NCBI RefSeq assembly: GCF_001401755.1
Contig: NZ_AVQK01000015.1
Coordinates: 1-64,000, forward strand
Direction of reading: 5' to 3'
Origin: Aquimarina longa SW024
GTDB taxonomy: Bacteria > Bacteroidota > Bacteroidia > Flavobacteriales > Flavobacteriaceae
DNA: 64,000 nt
Each line of letters begins with the position of its first letter. Position 1 is the stretch's first letter. Under the pieces are notes generated by a model. The model was given only the letters and a program-made list of their open reading frames with translations. It did no database searches and had not been told where the DNA came from. This document shows, piece after piece, positions 54,002-63,868 of the stretch. The position numbers and the translations under genes were made by a program.

Positions 54002-55414
54002 ATGAAACATCTTAGCAGATTTTTAGTGGCTTCGTTACTAGTACTTGGACTTAGTACGGCGAATGCACAAGATGAAAACAATCCTTGGGCGGTTTCTATA
54101 GGTATTAATGCCGTTGACATCTTTCCTACTGGGGGAGACCTTACTAATCAGGGAGAAATTTTCGATGAATATTTTAATGCTAGCGACCACTGGAACATTC
54201 TTCCATCTGTTTCCAAATTATCTGTTGGGAGATATATAGGGGATGGTTTTTCTTTTACAGTTGCAGGGTCAGTTAATAAAATAGAAAAATTTGGAGAGCT
54301 TCCAAATAGTGGGGAAACGGTAAAAGTTGATGACCTATCTTACTATGCAGCTGATGGAAAAATTAGCTATAGCCTTAAAAATGCATTAAACACAAAATGG
54401 TTTGAGCCTTACCTAGGAGTAGGTGGAGGTTATACTTGGATTGATGAAGTAGGAGCAGGAACATTAAACGGATCTCTTGGTTTTAACTTTTGGTTAACAG
54501 AGAATCTTGCGTTCAACATTCAATCAACATATAAGCATGTATTTGAAGAATACGCTAATAGCAATGGAGGTTTTGTAGATTACATTCCTACACATTTCCA
54601 ACATTCTGCAGGACTTACTTTTGCATTTGGAGGTAAAGATACAGATGGAGACGGAGTATATGATAAAGATGATGAGTGTCCAGACGTTCCTGGTTTAGCA
54701 GAATTTAAAGGATGTCCTGATACTGATGGTGATGGAATCACTGATGCTAAAGATGATTGTCCTGATACTGCAGGTACTGCAGAATTTAATGGATGTCCTG
54801 ATACAGACGGTGACGGAGTTCCAGATCCTAAAGATGATTGTCCTACTGAAGCTGGATTACCTGCACTTAATGGATGTCCTGATGCTGATGGTGATGGAAT
54901 CGCTGATGGTAAAGATGGTTGTCCAAACGAAGCTGGACCAGCTGCTAATAACGGATGTCCTTTCAAAGATAAAGATGGAGACGGTGTATTAGATAAAGAT
55001 GATAACTGTCCTGATGTTGCTGGTACTGTAGCAAACAATGGTTGCCCAGAAGTAACAGAAGAAGTACAGAAAACACTTAACTCATATGCAAAAACAATCT
55101 TATTTGATTCTGGTAAATCTAGTATTAAAGCAGAATCTAATAAGGCACTTGGAGATATCATCGCTATATTAAAAGAATATCCTACTGCTAAGTTTACTGT
55201 AGAAGGACATACTGATAGCGCTGGTGCTGCTAAATCAAACCAGAGATTATCTGATTCTAGAGCTAACGCTGTTAAAAATTACTTAACAGATAACGGGATC
55301 GATCAATTTAGATTATCTGCTGTTGGTTACGGTGAAGACAGACCTATCGCTTCTAACAAAACTAGAGCTGGTAGAGCACAAAACAGACGTGTAGAGATTA
55401 ACTTAGTAAAATAA
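54002..55414 (+). CDS. OmpA family protein with thrombospondin type-3 repeats
   Basis: A 470-residue outer-membrane protein. It has a signal peptide ([23 protein letters not shown]), an N-terminal eight-strand barrel (about 25-210, ending in an aromatic-rich strand), five calcium-binding TSP type-3 repeats (about 215-350, D-x-D-x-D-G pattern with paired Cys), and a C-terminal OmpA peptidoglycan-binding domain (about 360-470, [22 protein letters not shown]). The ATG at 54002 is preferred over an in-frame TTG six bases upstream. Related proteins stabilise the envelope; the repeats would be Ca-dependent. It separates the addA- and addB-like genes. Confidence 0.93.
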   Translation: MKHLSRFLVASLLVLGLSTANAQDENNPWAVSIGINAVDIFPTGGDLTNQGEIFDEYFNASDHWNILPSVSKLSVGRYIGDGFSFTVAGSVNKIEKFGELPNSGETVKVDDLSYYAADGKISYSLKNALNTKWFEPYLGVGGGYTWIDEVGAGTLNGSLGFNFWLTENLAFNIQSTYKHVFEEYANSNGGFVDYIPTHFQHSAGLTFAFGGKDTDGDGVYDKDDECPDVPGLAEFKGCPDTDGDGITDAKDDCPDTAGTAEFNGCPDTDGDGVPDPKDDCPTEAGLPALNGCPDADGDGIADGKDGCPNEAGPAANNGCPFKDKDGDGVLDKDDNCPDVAGTVANNGCPEVTEEVQKTLNSYAKTILFDSGKSSIKAESNKALGDIIAILKEYPTAKFTVEGHTDSAGAAKSNQRLSDSRANAVKNYLTDNGIDQFRLSAVGYGEDRPIASNKTRAGRAQNRRVEINLVK

Positions 55415-55444
55415 GTATAAAAATCTTACCAAGATAAATAGTAA

Positions 55445-55481
55445 AAAAGCGCCTCGAATTTTCGAGGCGCTTTTATTTTTA
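55445..55481 (+). terminator. Terminator of the OmpA gene
   Basis: A 14-bp inverted repeat (55445-55458 and 55461-55474, core GCGCCTCGAA) followed by TTTTATTTTT lies 30 bases after the stop. It is one of the strongest hairpins in the window and fits a highly expressed gene. Confidence 0.9.
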
Positions 55482-55833
55482 CCTAAAAACAAAATATAAG
55501 GCTTTATGCCAATTCATATTTTGTTCTAAATTCTATTTTTTTAATTCTAGGTTATATTGATTTCATATAAGAAACCGGTATAATACGCTTATTTTAGATA
55601 ATGTAGATTAACGATATACTACATTATCCACTTAAACGATAATTAAATTGTATGGTGTCCTCTTAAGAATTTGTATTGAGAAAATAAGATGGTATATTGA
55701 GTATAAATTATACAAGGTGATAAAACAAAAAAATCTATGCTTAATTCTGTAAGAAAGATAGGGAAGTAGGTTTAAGAAAAATTAGAGATCAAGTATACGT
55801 TTAAATAGCTAAACACTCTAAAATAACAAACAC
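55482..55833. other. Intergenic gap upstream of the addB-like gene
   Basis: No coding signal is seen. It contains a perfect 10-bp inverted repeat GATAATGTAG/CTACATTATC (55597-55606 and 55619-55628, loop 12 bases) without a T run, so it is not an obvious terminator and could be a protein-binding site or RNA structure. The rest is AT-rich. Confidence 0.5.
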
Positions 55834-58569
55834 TTGAAAAGTTTTTTAAAAGAAGTAATATTAGAATTACAAGACGCTCCAGAAAAAATAAGCGACTTGA
55901 TTTTTATTGTCCCTAGCAAAAGAGCAGGGCTTTTTCTTAAGAAAGAACTGTTAGAAACATATCCTGATCAAACTTTTTTTGTTCCAATAATCCTTAGTAT
56001 AGAAGAGTTCATAATTAGATTATCTGGGCTTCAACAAATCGATAATATCCAGACATTATTTGAATTTTATGATACTTATTTAAAGACTCATCCTCATTTA
56101 AAAAAAGAAAATTTCGAAACATTTAGTAATTGGGCTCAGACAATGATTTATGATTTTAATGAAGTCGATAGATATTGTATAGATCACGAGTCTTTTTTTT
56201 CATACTTATCAGGAATACAAGATTTAAATCATTGGTATTTACAAAAAGAAAAAACAGAATTAGTTAAAAATTATATACAATTCTGGGAAAGCCTCATAGA
56301 TTATTATACTAATTTTAGAGATAAACTTCTTTTAAAAAAAATAGGATATCAAGGGTTATTGTATCGAAAAGCATCAGAAGATATCTCATCTTATATTAAA
56401 GAAGAAAAAAGGAAGCACATTTTAGTAGGATTTAATGCTTTAAATAATGCCGAGCAAATCATTTTTCAATCTCTTTTAGAAGCTGGTATTGCACAGGTAT
56501 ATTGGGATGCAGATCAGTTTTTTATTGATAACACATACCACGAAGCATCCCTGTTCCTAAGAAAATATAAAAAACAATGGACGTATTATCAAGAAAAACC
56601 ATTTAAGTGGATACGTGATAATTTCTCTCAGCAAAAAGATATTACACTTGTTGGAGTTCCTAAGAATATAGGACAAGCTAAATCTGTTGGACAATTACTT
56701 ACTGTTATTCCTAAATCTGATATGGAGAAAACAGCACTGGTACTTGCGGATGAAAGTTTATTACAACCAGTACTTAACTCCCTTCCGAATACAGTTGAAT
56801 TTCTAAATATTACAATGGGATTACCTCTTAAAGAAGTTCCTATAGCTTCTTTTTTTGAGTTATTATTCAATCTTCATAAAAACTATAGTTATAAAGGGTT
56901 TTATTATAAATCGGTATTAGAGATTTTAAATAGCCAGCCCGGAAATAGATTATTAGGCCTTGAGGCTGCACATTTGATTGCGATTATATCTAAAGAAAAT
57001 ATAATTTATATTACACTAAAAAAATTACAAGAGCATGTTTCAGATAAAAAACAAGAAACATTAGCATTATTGTTTGGATCATGGAATGATACTACTACTG
57101 CTTTGGATTATTGTAAAAAAATAGTATTAGCACTTAAGCATTGTCTTTCCGTAAAAAAAGATGAACTAGAATTAGAATGTGTATACCATTTTCATTTGAT
57201 CTTTAATAAAGTATCTGCATTACATGATAGCTATCAATGCTTAAAAACAATAGGATCTTTGTATACACTATATAAAGATATTTTGATGAAAGAGACATTA
57301 GATTTTTCTGGAGAACCATTTAGAGGTTTGCAGCTTATGGGGATGTTAGAATCTCGTTGCCTTGATTTTGAAACTGTGATTATCACCTCAGTTAATGAAG
57401 GAATTTTACCAGCAGGCAAGAGCATGAACTCTTTTATACCCTATGATTTAAAAAGAGCATATGATCTACCTACTTATAAAGAGAAGGATGCGATATATAC
57501 ATATCATTTTTATAGATTAATTCAAAGAGCCAAAAAAGTATATTTGTTATATAATACAGATGATGAAGGAGTAGGAGGAGGAGAAAAAAGTAGATTTTTG
57601 CTTCAGTTGGATATTGATAAAAGACCAAATCATAATCTTAAAAAATACATTGCCTCATCTGAAGTCCCCAAATTAATTAGTAAACCATTACAAGTAGAAA
57701 AAAACGAAGAAGTTTTACTAAAACTAAAACAATTAGTAACTCATGGATTATCTCCTTCTGCATTAACAACTTATATAAGAAATCCTATGGATTTTTATTA
57801 TAAATATATTTTAGGAGTTAAAGAAGTAGAAGAAGTAGAAGAAACTATTGCTGCAAATACGTTAGGAACAGTTATTCATAATACACTCGAAATATTTTAT
57901 AAACCGATAGAAAACAGATTTCTTACACTCGAAGATATTAAGAAGATGAGAAATCAAATAGATACACAGCTTAAGTATCAGTTTAAACAAGAGTATACAA
58001 AACTAGATATAACACAGGGTAAAAATTTACTAATTTTTGAAGTAGCTAAGCGTTATATCTATAATTTTTTAAAAACTGAAGAAGAATTACTAAACCAAGG
58101 AGCTCAATTAAAGATCTTATCAGTAGAAAGTAATCTAAAAACCAAATTAGAAGTTCCTGAATTAGGTTTCCCTGTTTTTATTAAGGGAAAAGTAGATCGG
58201 ATAGATCAATTAGATAATCAAGTACGTATTATCGATTATAAAACAGGAAGAGTAAACCGAAGTGATGTTGTTATTATGGATTGGAATATGATTACAGAAG
58301 AATATAAATACAGTAAGGTTGTGCAAGTTTTAGCATATGCTTATATGCAGCATAATGAAAATCCAATTACTGAAGCATTTCAAGCAGGGATAATTTCATT
58401 TAAAAACCTTCAAGAAGGATATCTAAAATTTGGAACAAAAGAGAGTATAAGAGGTAAAACAGATTATGAGATTACTAATGTTGTGTTTGAGGAATATCTA
58501 TTACAGTTAAAAAATCTCATACGAGAAATTTTTAATATTAAAATTCCATTTATCGAGAAAGAAGTATAG
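55834..58569 (+). CDS. AddB-like inactivated helicase/PD-(D/E)xK nuclease
   Basis: A 911-residue partner of the AddA-like protein in a presumed recombination-repair complex. The N-terminal region (VPSKRAGLFLKKELLE, about 22-37) aligns with AddB-like proteins but lacks a Walker A P-loop, so helicase activity is probably lost. The C-terminal nuclease domain (about 650-905) has the start motif LSPSALTTYIRNPMDFYYKY, the GTVIHNTLEIFY helix and the active site IIDYKTGRVNR (about 795-805). The cysteines that bind an Fe-S cluster in other AddB proteins are not seen around the nuclease. Translation starts at TTG, like the AddA-like gene. Confidence 0.85.
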   Translation: MKSFLKEVILELQDAPEKISDLIFIVPSKRAGLFLKKELLETYPDQTFFVPIILSIEEFIIRLSGLQQIDNIQTLFEFYDTYLKTHPHLKKENFETFSNWAQTMIYDFNEVDRYCIDHESFFSYLSGIQDLNHWYLQKEKTELVKNYIQFWESLIDYYTNFRDKLLLKKIGYQGLLYRKASEDISSYIKEEKRKHILVGFNALNNAEQIIFQSLLEAGIAQVYWDADQFFIDNTYHEASLFLRKYKKQWTYYQEKPFKWIRDNFSQQKDITLVGVPKNIGQAKSVGQLLTVIPKSDMEKTALVLADESLLQPVLNSLPNTVEFLNITMGLPLKEVPIASFFELLFNLHKNYSYKGFYYKSVLEILNSQPGNRLLGLEAAHLIAIISKENIIYITLKKLQEHVSDKKQETLALLFGSWNDTTTALDYCKKIVLALKHCLSVKKDELELECVYHFHLIFNKVSALHDSYQCLKTIGSLYTLYKDILMKETLDFSGEPFRGLQLMGMLESRCLDFETVIITSVNEGILPAGKSMNSFIPYDLKRAYDLPTYKEKDAIYTYHFYRLIQRAKKVYLLYNTDDEGVGGGEKSRFLLQLDIDKRPNHNLKKYIASSEVPKLISKPLQVEKNEEVLLKLKQLVTHGLSPSALTTYIRNPMDFYYKYILGVKEVEEVEETIAANTLGTVIHNTLEIFYKPIENRFLTLEDIKKMRNQIDTQLKYQFKQEYTKLDITQGKNLLIFEVAKRYIYNFLKTEEELLNQGAQLKILSVESNLKTKLEVPELGFPVFIKGKVDRIDQLDNQVRIIDYKTGRVNRSDVVIMDWNMITEEYKYSKVVQVLAYAYMQHNENPITEAFQAGIISFKNLQEGYLKFGTKESIRGKTDYEITNVVFEEYLLQLKNLIREIFNIKIPFIEKEV

Positions 58570-58626
58570 TTGATAAAAAAAGAAAAAGCACGAGCCCGTA
58601 ATGGTTGTATAATACAATATTAAAGT

Positions 58627-59475
58627 ATGATAGTAAAGAGAAAAAACATAATAGTTAAAGGAAAACATCAAAAACCAATTTTAACAGATGTTTTTTATAA
58701 TGATGATAAAAACCTCAAGCCCGTGATTATTTTTTGTCATGGATATAAAGGCTTTAAAGATTGGGGAGCTTGGAATATGGTAGCAGAAACATTTGCTAAT
58801 GCAGGTTTTTTCTTTGTAAAGTTTAATTTCTCTCATAATGGAGGCACTGTAGAGCAACCTATAGATTTTCCTGATCTAGAAGCTTTTGGAGCTAATAATT
58901 ATATAAAAGAATTAGATGACTTAGAAACTATTATAGATTGGATTACCTCTTCAGGATTTGAGTTTAGAAATGTAATAGTTTCATCAAATATTTCTCTAAT
59001 AGGACATTCTAGAGGCGGTGGTATTGCTACGATTAAAGCATCAGAAGACAGTAGAATTGCCAAACTAATAACATGGGCAAGTGTTTCTGATTATAAAAAA
59101 AGATTTCCAAAAGAAGATGCTTTAGAGCATTGGAAGCAGGCCAGAGTATTATACATTGAGAATAGTAGAACAAAACAGCAGATGCCACATTATTTTCAAT
59201 TTTATACATCTTTTATAGAAAATGAAGAAAGGCTTACGATATCTAGAGCTGTTATAAAAAATCAAGTACCACATTTAATTATTCATGGTACAAATGATCC
59301 AACAGTTACTGTACAAGAAGGAAAAGATTTACACTCTTGGGGTTCTAATACTAAATTATTTTTAGTAGAAGGTGCAGATCATATATTTGGCGCGAAACAC
59401 CCATGGATAAAGAATACTTTGCCAAAACACCTTAAGAAAATAGTACAAAAAACAATTACTTTTATAAGTCTTTAA
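58627..59475 (+). CDS. Alpha/beta hydrolase, dienelactone hydrolase-like
   Basis: A 282-residue alpha/beta hydrolase. The oxyanion region is IFCHGYKGFKDWGAW (about 37-51), the nucleophile elbow GHSRGGGIATIKASED (about 126), the acid in IIHGTNDPTVTVQEG (about 222), and the His in EGADHIFGAKHPW (about 253). It has no signal peptide. It lies 57 bases after the addB-like gene and may be co-transcribed with it. The substrate is unknown. Confidence 0.85.
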   Translation: MIVKRKNIIVKGKHQKPILTDVFYNDDKNLKPVIIFCHGYKGFKDWGAWNMVAETFANAGFFFVKFNFSHNGGTVEQPIDFPDLEAFGANNYIKELDDLETIIDWITSSGFEFRNVIVSSNISLIGHSRGGGIATIKASEDSRIAKLITWASVSDYKKRFPKEDALEHWKQARVLYIENSRTKQQMPHYFQFYTSFIENEERLTISRAVIKNQVPHLIIHGTNDPTVTVQEGKDLHSWGSNTKLFLVEGADHIFGAKHPWIKNTLPKHLKKIVQKTITFISL

Positions 59476-59533
59476 CACTTTATTTAGTTAAAAAATATAA
59501 TAATCAATCATTTTTTTTCGTTTATTTGCTGTA

Positions 59534-59818
59534 ATGAAGTTAAACAGGCAAATATTAGCATCCATATTTTTGATATTTTTTGGTATCATTCAATTGGCAG
59601 ACATACATATTGTAGGTCATGATACTGATGATGAAGACTGTTCTCTTTGTGAGTTTACTTTAAATCATCATAATGATGATTTTACACCAGTAGATACACT
59701 TACTATTTCTAAAGTAATACAGATTCCTATTGATGTTGTTAGAACTACATATATAAAACAATATTTTGGTTCATCTGTTACTTATTCATTTTTAAACAAA
59801 GCCCCTCCTACAGCTTAG
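59534..59818 (+). CDS. Small His/Cys-rich protein preceding a TonB receptor
   Basis: A 94-residue protein with an N-terminal signal or anchor helix (ILASIFLIFFGIIQLADIHI). A short metal-ligand-rich stretch follows: HIVGHDTDDEDCSLCEFTLNHHND (about 24-47) contains four His, two Cys and several Asp. It ends FLNKAPPTA, a C-terminal pattern (KAPP/RAPP) that recurs in small Bacteroidota proteins placed before TonB-dependent receptors. I recognise the genomic context but no named family. It is followed by the receptor after 75 bases, so a role as a periplasmic metal-binding helper is plausible but inferred. Confidence 0.65.
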   Translation: MKLNRQILASIFLIFFGIIQLADIHIVGHDTDDEDCSLCEFTLNHHNDDFTPVDTLTISKVIQIPIDVVRTTYIKQYFGSSVTYSFLNKAPPTA

Positions 59819-59893
59819 TTTTATTCAAACTTTTTTATTGACAACTAACTATTGATATATACCATATTAATAGCTTATTCCATTATTTTATAA

Positions 59894-62287
59894 ATGAAAA
59901 GATACACTTGGTTAGCGGTGTTTCTTCTCGGGATTAATCTCTTATCTGCTCAGGAATGTGATCATATACTTTCTGGTAGAGTCATAGATTTTCATGACGG
60001 AGTTCCCCTAGAAGGCGCTACAATAACATTTAATAATCGTACTATTGTGACAAATGCTACTGGTAGATATTATATCGAAGATTTATGCGCAACAGCATAC
60101 GCTTTTACTATATCACATGAGAAATGTAACTCTCAGGTAATAACGTTAGATGTAGCAAAGATCTCATCAAAAGATTTTTATCTAGAGCATCACCTTAATG
60201 AATTATCAGAGGTAAAAGTCGCAGGTGCTACTACTAATAAAACAACTTCTGCTCAAGAAGAGGCTATTGATTCTGATATTATTGAAAAATATAGTAGTGG
60301 CTCTTTAGGAGATGCTCTTAAAGAAATTACAGGTGTTTCATCATTAAATACAGGAGCAACTATAGTTAAGCCTGTTATTCAGGGTCTTAGTGGGAGTCGT
60401 GTGTTGATTATGAATAACGGTGTTCGTATGCAAGATATGGAGTGGGGAGACGAGCATGCTCCTAATATAGATATTAATACCGCAGGGAATGTGACTGTTG
60501 TCAAAGGAGCTTCTGCATTACGTTATGGTGGCGATGCTATTGGAGGTGTTATTATTCTAGAACCTATTAAAGCGCCTGTAAAAGACACCTTGTTTGGTAA
60601 AACAATAGCCACAGGAGGAGTAAATGGAAGAGGAGGATCAATTTCTTCAGAACTGATAAAAGGATATAAAAATGGTTGGTTTTTTAAAGCACAAGGAACT
60701 ATAAAACGCTTTGGAGATGTAGAAGCACCAGATTACGTTCTCTCCAACACAGGAGTATTTGAAAAAGGAGCTTCTCTATCTTTTGGAGTTAATAAATTTA
60801 CTCATGGCTGGGATATATATTATTCTTTTTTTAATAATGAAATAGGGGTTTTAGCAGCATCACATGTTGGTAGTATAGATGATCTTATTAATGCGATTAA
60901 TAGTCAGCAACCAGCAATCATTAGAGATTTTACTTATAAGATTGATAATCCTAAACAAGAAGTGACACATCATTTAGGTAGGTTACGATATTTTAAGCGT
61001 TTTGAAGAACTAGGTAAATGGAGTACACAATATGATTTTCAATATAATAAAAGGTTTGAGTTTGATATTCGAAGAACAGAAGCGCTAAGCAAACAAGCTA
61101 GTATAGATCTTGAGTTAAAAACGCATACAATAACTTCTGGTTTTAGTTTTGATTCCAATCCAGAATTTTTGTGGGATGTAGGAGCTGTATTACGATATCA
61201 GAATAATTTTGCAAACCCTAATACAGGTGTAAGAAGGTTAATTCCTGATTATGATAAACATGATGTCGGAATTTTTATTACTGGAGAACATGACGTAACA
61301 AGTAGTATTATAATAGATGGAGGTGTTCGATATGATTATAATCGTATGGATGCTAAAAAGTTTTATTTAAAATCGAGATGGGAAGAAAGAAAATATGAAT
61401 CAGATTTTTCGGATTTTATTATCGAAGATTTTAATACCCAATGGCTCACTAATCCAGTTTTTGAGTATCACAATATTTCAGCCACTGTAGGAGCACAATA
61501 CACTTATAAAGAAGACTATGAATTTAGGTTTAATTATGCTATGGCACAACGAGCGCCTAACCCTTCAGAGCTGTTTAGTGATGGATTGCATCATTCTGCT
61601 GCCAGAATTGAATTGGGAGATTTAGGAATCGATCAAGAAACATCTCATAAAATCTCAATAGTTGCTAAGAAAGAGACAGAAAAATGGGGATGGGAAATTG
61701 CTCCATATGCTAATCTTATAAATGATTATATTTTGCTAGAGCCTGTAGATGTACAACTTTCGATAAGAGGAGCATTTCCTGTTTGGGAATACAGGCAAAC
61801 TAATGTTAATATATTGGGGTTGGATGCTAAACTATATACCAATTGGCATCATAACTGGAGCACCAATCATAGTTTTTCTATCGTAAAAGGAAAAGAGAAT
61901 AAAAATAATACCTCATTGATTACGATACCCGCCCCTAATTTTAATAATCGTATTACCTATAAGAATAAAACTTGGTATGGATTTAATGTGTCATTAGAAA
62001 ATCAATATTTTTTTAGACAAAACGAATACCCTTCTAATATATCTGTATTTTCTCCACAACAAGAGAAAGATGTATTACTAGAAATTAATACACCTCCTAG
62101 CGCATATAATTTATTAAATGCAGATACAAGTATGGAATTTTCTTTAGGAGAAAAAAATAAACTAAAAGTAGGGTTAGCCATAAAAAACATATTCAATATA
62201 AAGTATAGGAATTATCTAAATCGTCAGCGATATTTTGCAGATGATATGGGTCGAAATTTTTTACTACGATTATCTATTAACTATTAA
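59894..62287 (+). CDS. TonB-dependent outer-membrane receptor
   Basis: A 797-residue TonB-dependent receptor. A signal peptide (MKRYTWLAVFLLGINLLSAQ) is followed by a carboxypeptidase-regulatory-like domain (about 25-105, SGRVIDFHDGVPLEGATI), the plug (about 125-235, SSLNTGATIVKPVIQGLSGSRVLI is part of it, with MEWGDEHAPNID), and a 22-strand barrel ending NFLLRLSINY. The WGDEHAP plug segment is characteristic of receptors of the zinc/metal-ion group (ZnuD-like), as far as I can judge. It sits between a His/Cys-rich small protein and an exported lipoprotein, supporting metal uptake. Confidence 0.9.
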   Translation: MKRYTWLAVFLLGINLLSAQECDHILSGRVIDFHDGVPLEGATITFNNRTIVTNATGRYYIEDLCATAYAFTISHEKCNSQVITLDVAKISSKDFYLEHHLNELSEVKVAGATTNKTTSAQEEAIDSDIIEKYSSGSLGDALKEITGVSSLNTGATIVKPVIQGLSGSRVLIMNNGVRMQDMEWGDEHAPNIDINTAGNVTVVKGASALRYGGDAIGGVIILEPIKAPVKDTLFGKTIATGGVNGRGGSISSELIKGYKNGWFFKAQGTIKRFGDVEAPDYVLSNTGVFEKGASLSFGVNKFTHGWDIYYSFFNNEIGVLAASHVGSIDDLINAINSQQPAIIRDFTYKIDNPKQEVTHHLGRLRYFKRFEELGKWSTQYDFQYNKRFEFDIRRTEALSKQASIDLELKTHTITSGFSFDSNPEFLWDVGAVLRYQNNFANPNTGVRRLIPDYDKHDVGIFITGEHDVTSSIIIDGGVRYDYNRMDAKKFYLKSRWEERKYESDFSDFIIEDFNTQWLTNPVFEYHNISATVGAQYTYKEDYEFRFNYAMAQRAPNPSELFSDGLHHSAARIELGDLGIDQETSHKISIVAKKETEKWGWEIAPYANLINDYILLEPVDVQLSIRGAFPVWEYRQTNVNILGLDAKLYTNWHHNWSTNHSFSIVKGKENKNNTSLITIPAPNFNNRITYKNKTWYGFNVSLENQYFFRQNEYPSNISVFSPQQEKDVLLEINTPPSAYNLLNADTSMEFSLGEKNKLKVGLAIKNIFNIKYRNYLNRQRYFADDMGRNFLLRLSINY

Positions 62288-62902
62288 ATGAAAAAAGTAA
62301 TGAACACACGCAAATTTTTATCAATCCTTACGATCACTGGCAGTATTTTATTTATGTCATGTTCTAATGATGATGATAACCCTAAACCTGTTAACGAAGA
62401 AGAGTTAATAACCAAAATGTCGGTGTCCCTTGTAGGAGGAGGGCAAACTATAAACTTGGTGGTCGTAGATAAAGATGGGGAAGAAGGCCCATCAAAACCA
62501 GAAGTAACGGTTTCTGGTAAGCTAAAGGTAAATACGCAATATAGTGGATCTATAGAGTTGCTTAATGAGTCTAAAAATCCTGTTGATGTGATTAGCGATG
62601 AAGTTAAAAAAGAAGCGGATGAACATCAGTTTTTTTATGTACTAGCTTCGGGATTAAATATTACAGCTGCATATGCAGACAAAGAATCTGATTATAAAAA
62701 AGAAGATGGGACAGCTTTTACTTCTGCAAATCCCGTAGGGCTTAAGTTTCTATTAACGACAACTAATGCTGGAACAGGAACTTTTAGAATAACCTTAAGG
62801 CATAAACCTAAAAAAGACGCAGAAGGAGTAGTTAAAGGAGATATCACCAATGCAGGTGGTGATACAGATATTGATCAAACCTTTAATATAACAATTGAAT
62901 AA
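62288..62902 (+). CDS. Exported lipoprotein cotranscribed with the TonB receptor
   Basis: A 204-residue lipoprotein with lipobox ILFMSCSNDDDN (Cys near residue 25). The first ATG directly follows the receptor stop, so the genes are translationally linked; an ATG at 62300 is an alternative. The body is beta-rich (VSLVGGGQTINLVVVDKDGEEG...GTFRITLRHKPKKDA) and ends TNAGGDTDIDQTFNITIE. It resembles proteins annotated as type 1 periplasmic-binding-fold in Bacteroidota, usually found next to such receptors. It may bind the same ligand at the cell surface or in the periplasm. Confidence 0.75.
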   Translation: MKKVMNTRKFLSILTITGSILFMSCSNDDDNPKPVNEEELITKMSVSLVGGGQTINLVVVDKDGEEGPSKPEVTVSGKLKVNTQYSGSIELLNESKNPVDVISDEVKKEADEHQFFYVLASGLNITAAYADKESDYKKEDGTAFTSANPVGLKFLLTTTNAGTGTFRITLRHKPKKDAEGVVKGDITNAGGDTDIDQTFNITIE

Positions 62903-62961
62903 CAAATAATACCATTTTTAATTCGAAATGGCATGAAAAGTTAAAATATTAACAAAAATAT

Positions 62962-63067
62962 AATTGAAACTTAATAATTATGTAAGTTGAGTTTGTGTAA
63001 AAAATTACGTAATTAGTTTCAGTTTTAACCCCTAAGTACTTGTTTCTTAGGGGTTTTGTTTTTTATT
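62962..63067 (+). ncRNA. Structured RNA element, copy 1
   Basis: AATTGAAACT (62962-62971) pairs with AGTTTCAGTT (63015-63024), a 4-nt bulge follows, and AATTATGTAA (62976-62985) pairs with TTACGTAATT (63005-63014). The apical loop contains AAGTTGAGTTTGTGT (62984-62998). A terminator hairpin (AACCCCTAAG 63027-63036, CTTAGGGGTT 63046-63055) with a T tail follows. The architecture is shared with copies 2 and 3 although the inner stem sequence differs. It begins 59 bases after the lipoprotein stop, so it may also be the operon's 3' end. Confidence 0.75.
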
Positions 63068-63341
63068 TAAAAAAAGACAAAATAAACTAATAATGGTATG
63101 AATTTTGATGAACTTAATAAAGCTATACTATTTTGTAAGGAGTTTTATGAGAAATAGACTAATACTCTGGAAATAAGAATGTTAAATAATTATTAATAAT
63201 GTTAAATAAAATCGTTTTTAGGAATCTTAAGACAATGATATTATCACATTGTTAAATGTTAATTATTATCAATAAAACGTTAAAATATTTAGGATATAGG
63301 GCTTATCTTCGTGGTGTCAACCGAGAGGAGCAAAACAGCAA

Positions 63342-63442
63342 AATTGAAACTATCATAATTAGTATAAGTTGAGTTTGTGTTAAATACAATTAAGTTTCAA
63401 TTCAGACCCCTGGGAGTAGTTAACCCGGGGGTTGCTTTTTTT
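63342..63442 (+). ncRNA. Structured RNA element, copy 2
   Basis: The outer stem is AATTGAAACT/AGTTTCAATT (63342-63351 with 63393-63402) and the inner stem TAATTAGTAT/ATACAATTA (63356-63365 with 63384-63392, one bulged A). The loop is AAGTTGAGTTTGTGT (63366-63380). The terminator stem is ACCCCTGGG/CCCGGGGGT (63406-63414 with 63424-63432), then TTTTTTT. It is about 96% identical to copy 3 over 93 bases. No clear TAnnTTTG promoter lies just upstream. Confidence 0.78.
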
Positions 63443-63799
63443 ATACAGCTGTTATCGAATAGGTACAACTATAAAGTATCATTTTTTAACATAAGATTAA
63501 TACATTAATTTTATGTTTTATAATACTGTTTTCGGTTTTTTTAAGAAAAAAGTTTACTGTAATTTACAATAGTTTTGTTATTACCTTTTTTCAATCTGAT
63601 TGAATACTGCCTCAAAACCATTTCTTATCAAAAATAGTAGTATGACCTGCTTTTAGTAATGCATAAATCATTTTGAATAGTACTATAGAATTTAGTATTA
63701 ATAAGAAGATTTATTTTTCAACATATCATAGAATCAAGTAGGTATATAAGTTGATTTTTTAAAATGATATTTGTCATGTTTTGCGTTAATCTATAGCAC
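63443..63799. other. Spacer between RNA copies 2 and 3
   Basis: An AT-rich stretch with no coding signal, tRNA-like fold or repeat that I can recognise. The candidate promoter of copy 3 begins at its right end. Confidence 0.4.
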
Positions 63800-63807
63800 T
63801 ACTTTTG
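63800..63807 (+). promoter_or_regulatory. -7 box (TACTTTTG) upstream of RNA copy 3
   Basis: TACTTTTG matches TAnnTTTG. A TTG at 63781-63783 lies 16 bases upstream, slightly short for a -33 element. It would start transcription about 55 bases before the conserved stem of copy 3, consistent with an independent small-RNA gene. Confidence 0.4.
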
Positions 63808-63868
63808 TCCGCAAACTTAAAAATATATCGTATTTTACAAGTAATTTACCGTTGTCAAATAATAATAA

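Noticed and set aside
54580..55161. Long open frame antisense to the OmpA thrombospondin repeats
   Set aside because: It arises from the codon periodicity of the Asp/Gly repeats on the other strand; the translation is low-complexity Ser/Pro/Gly and has no domain.
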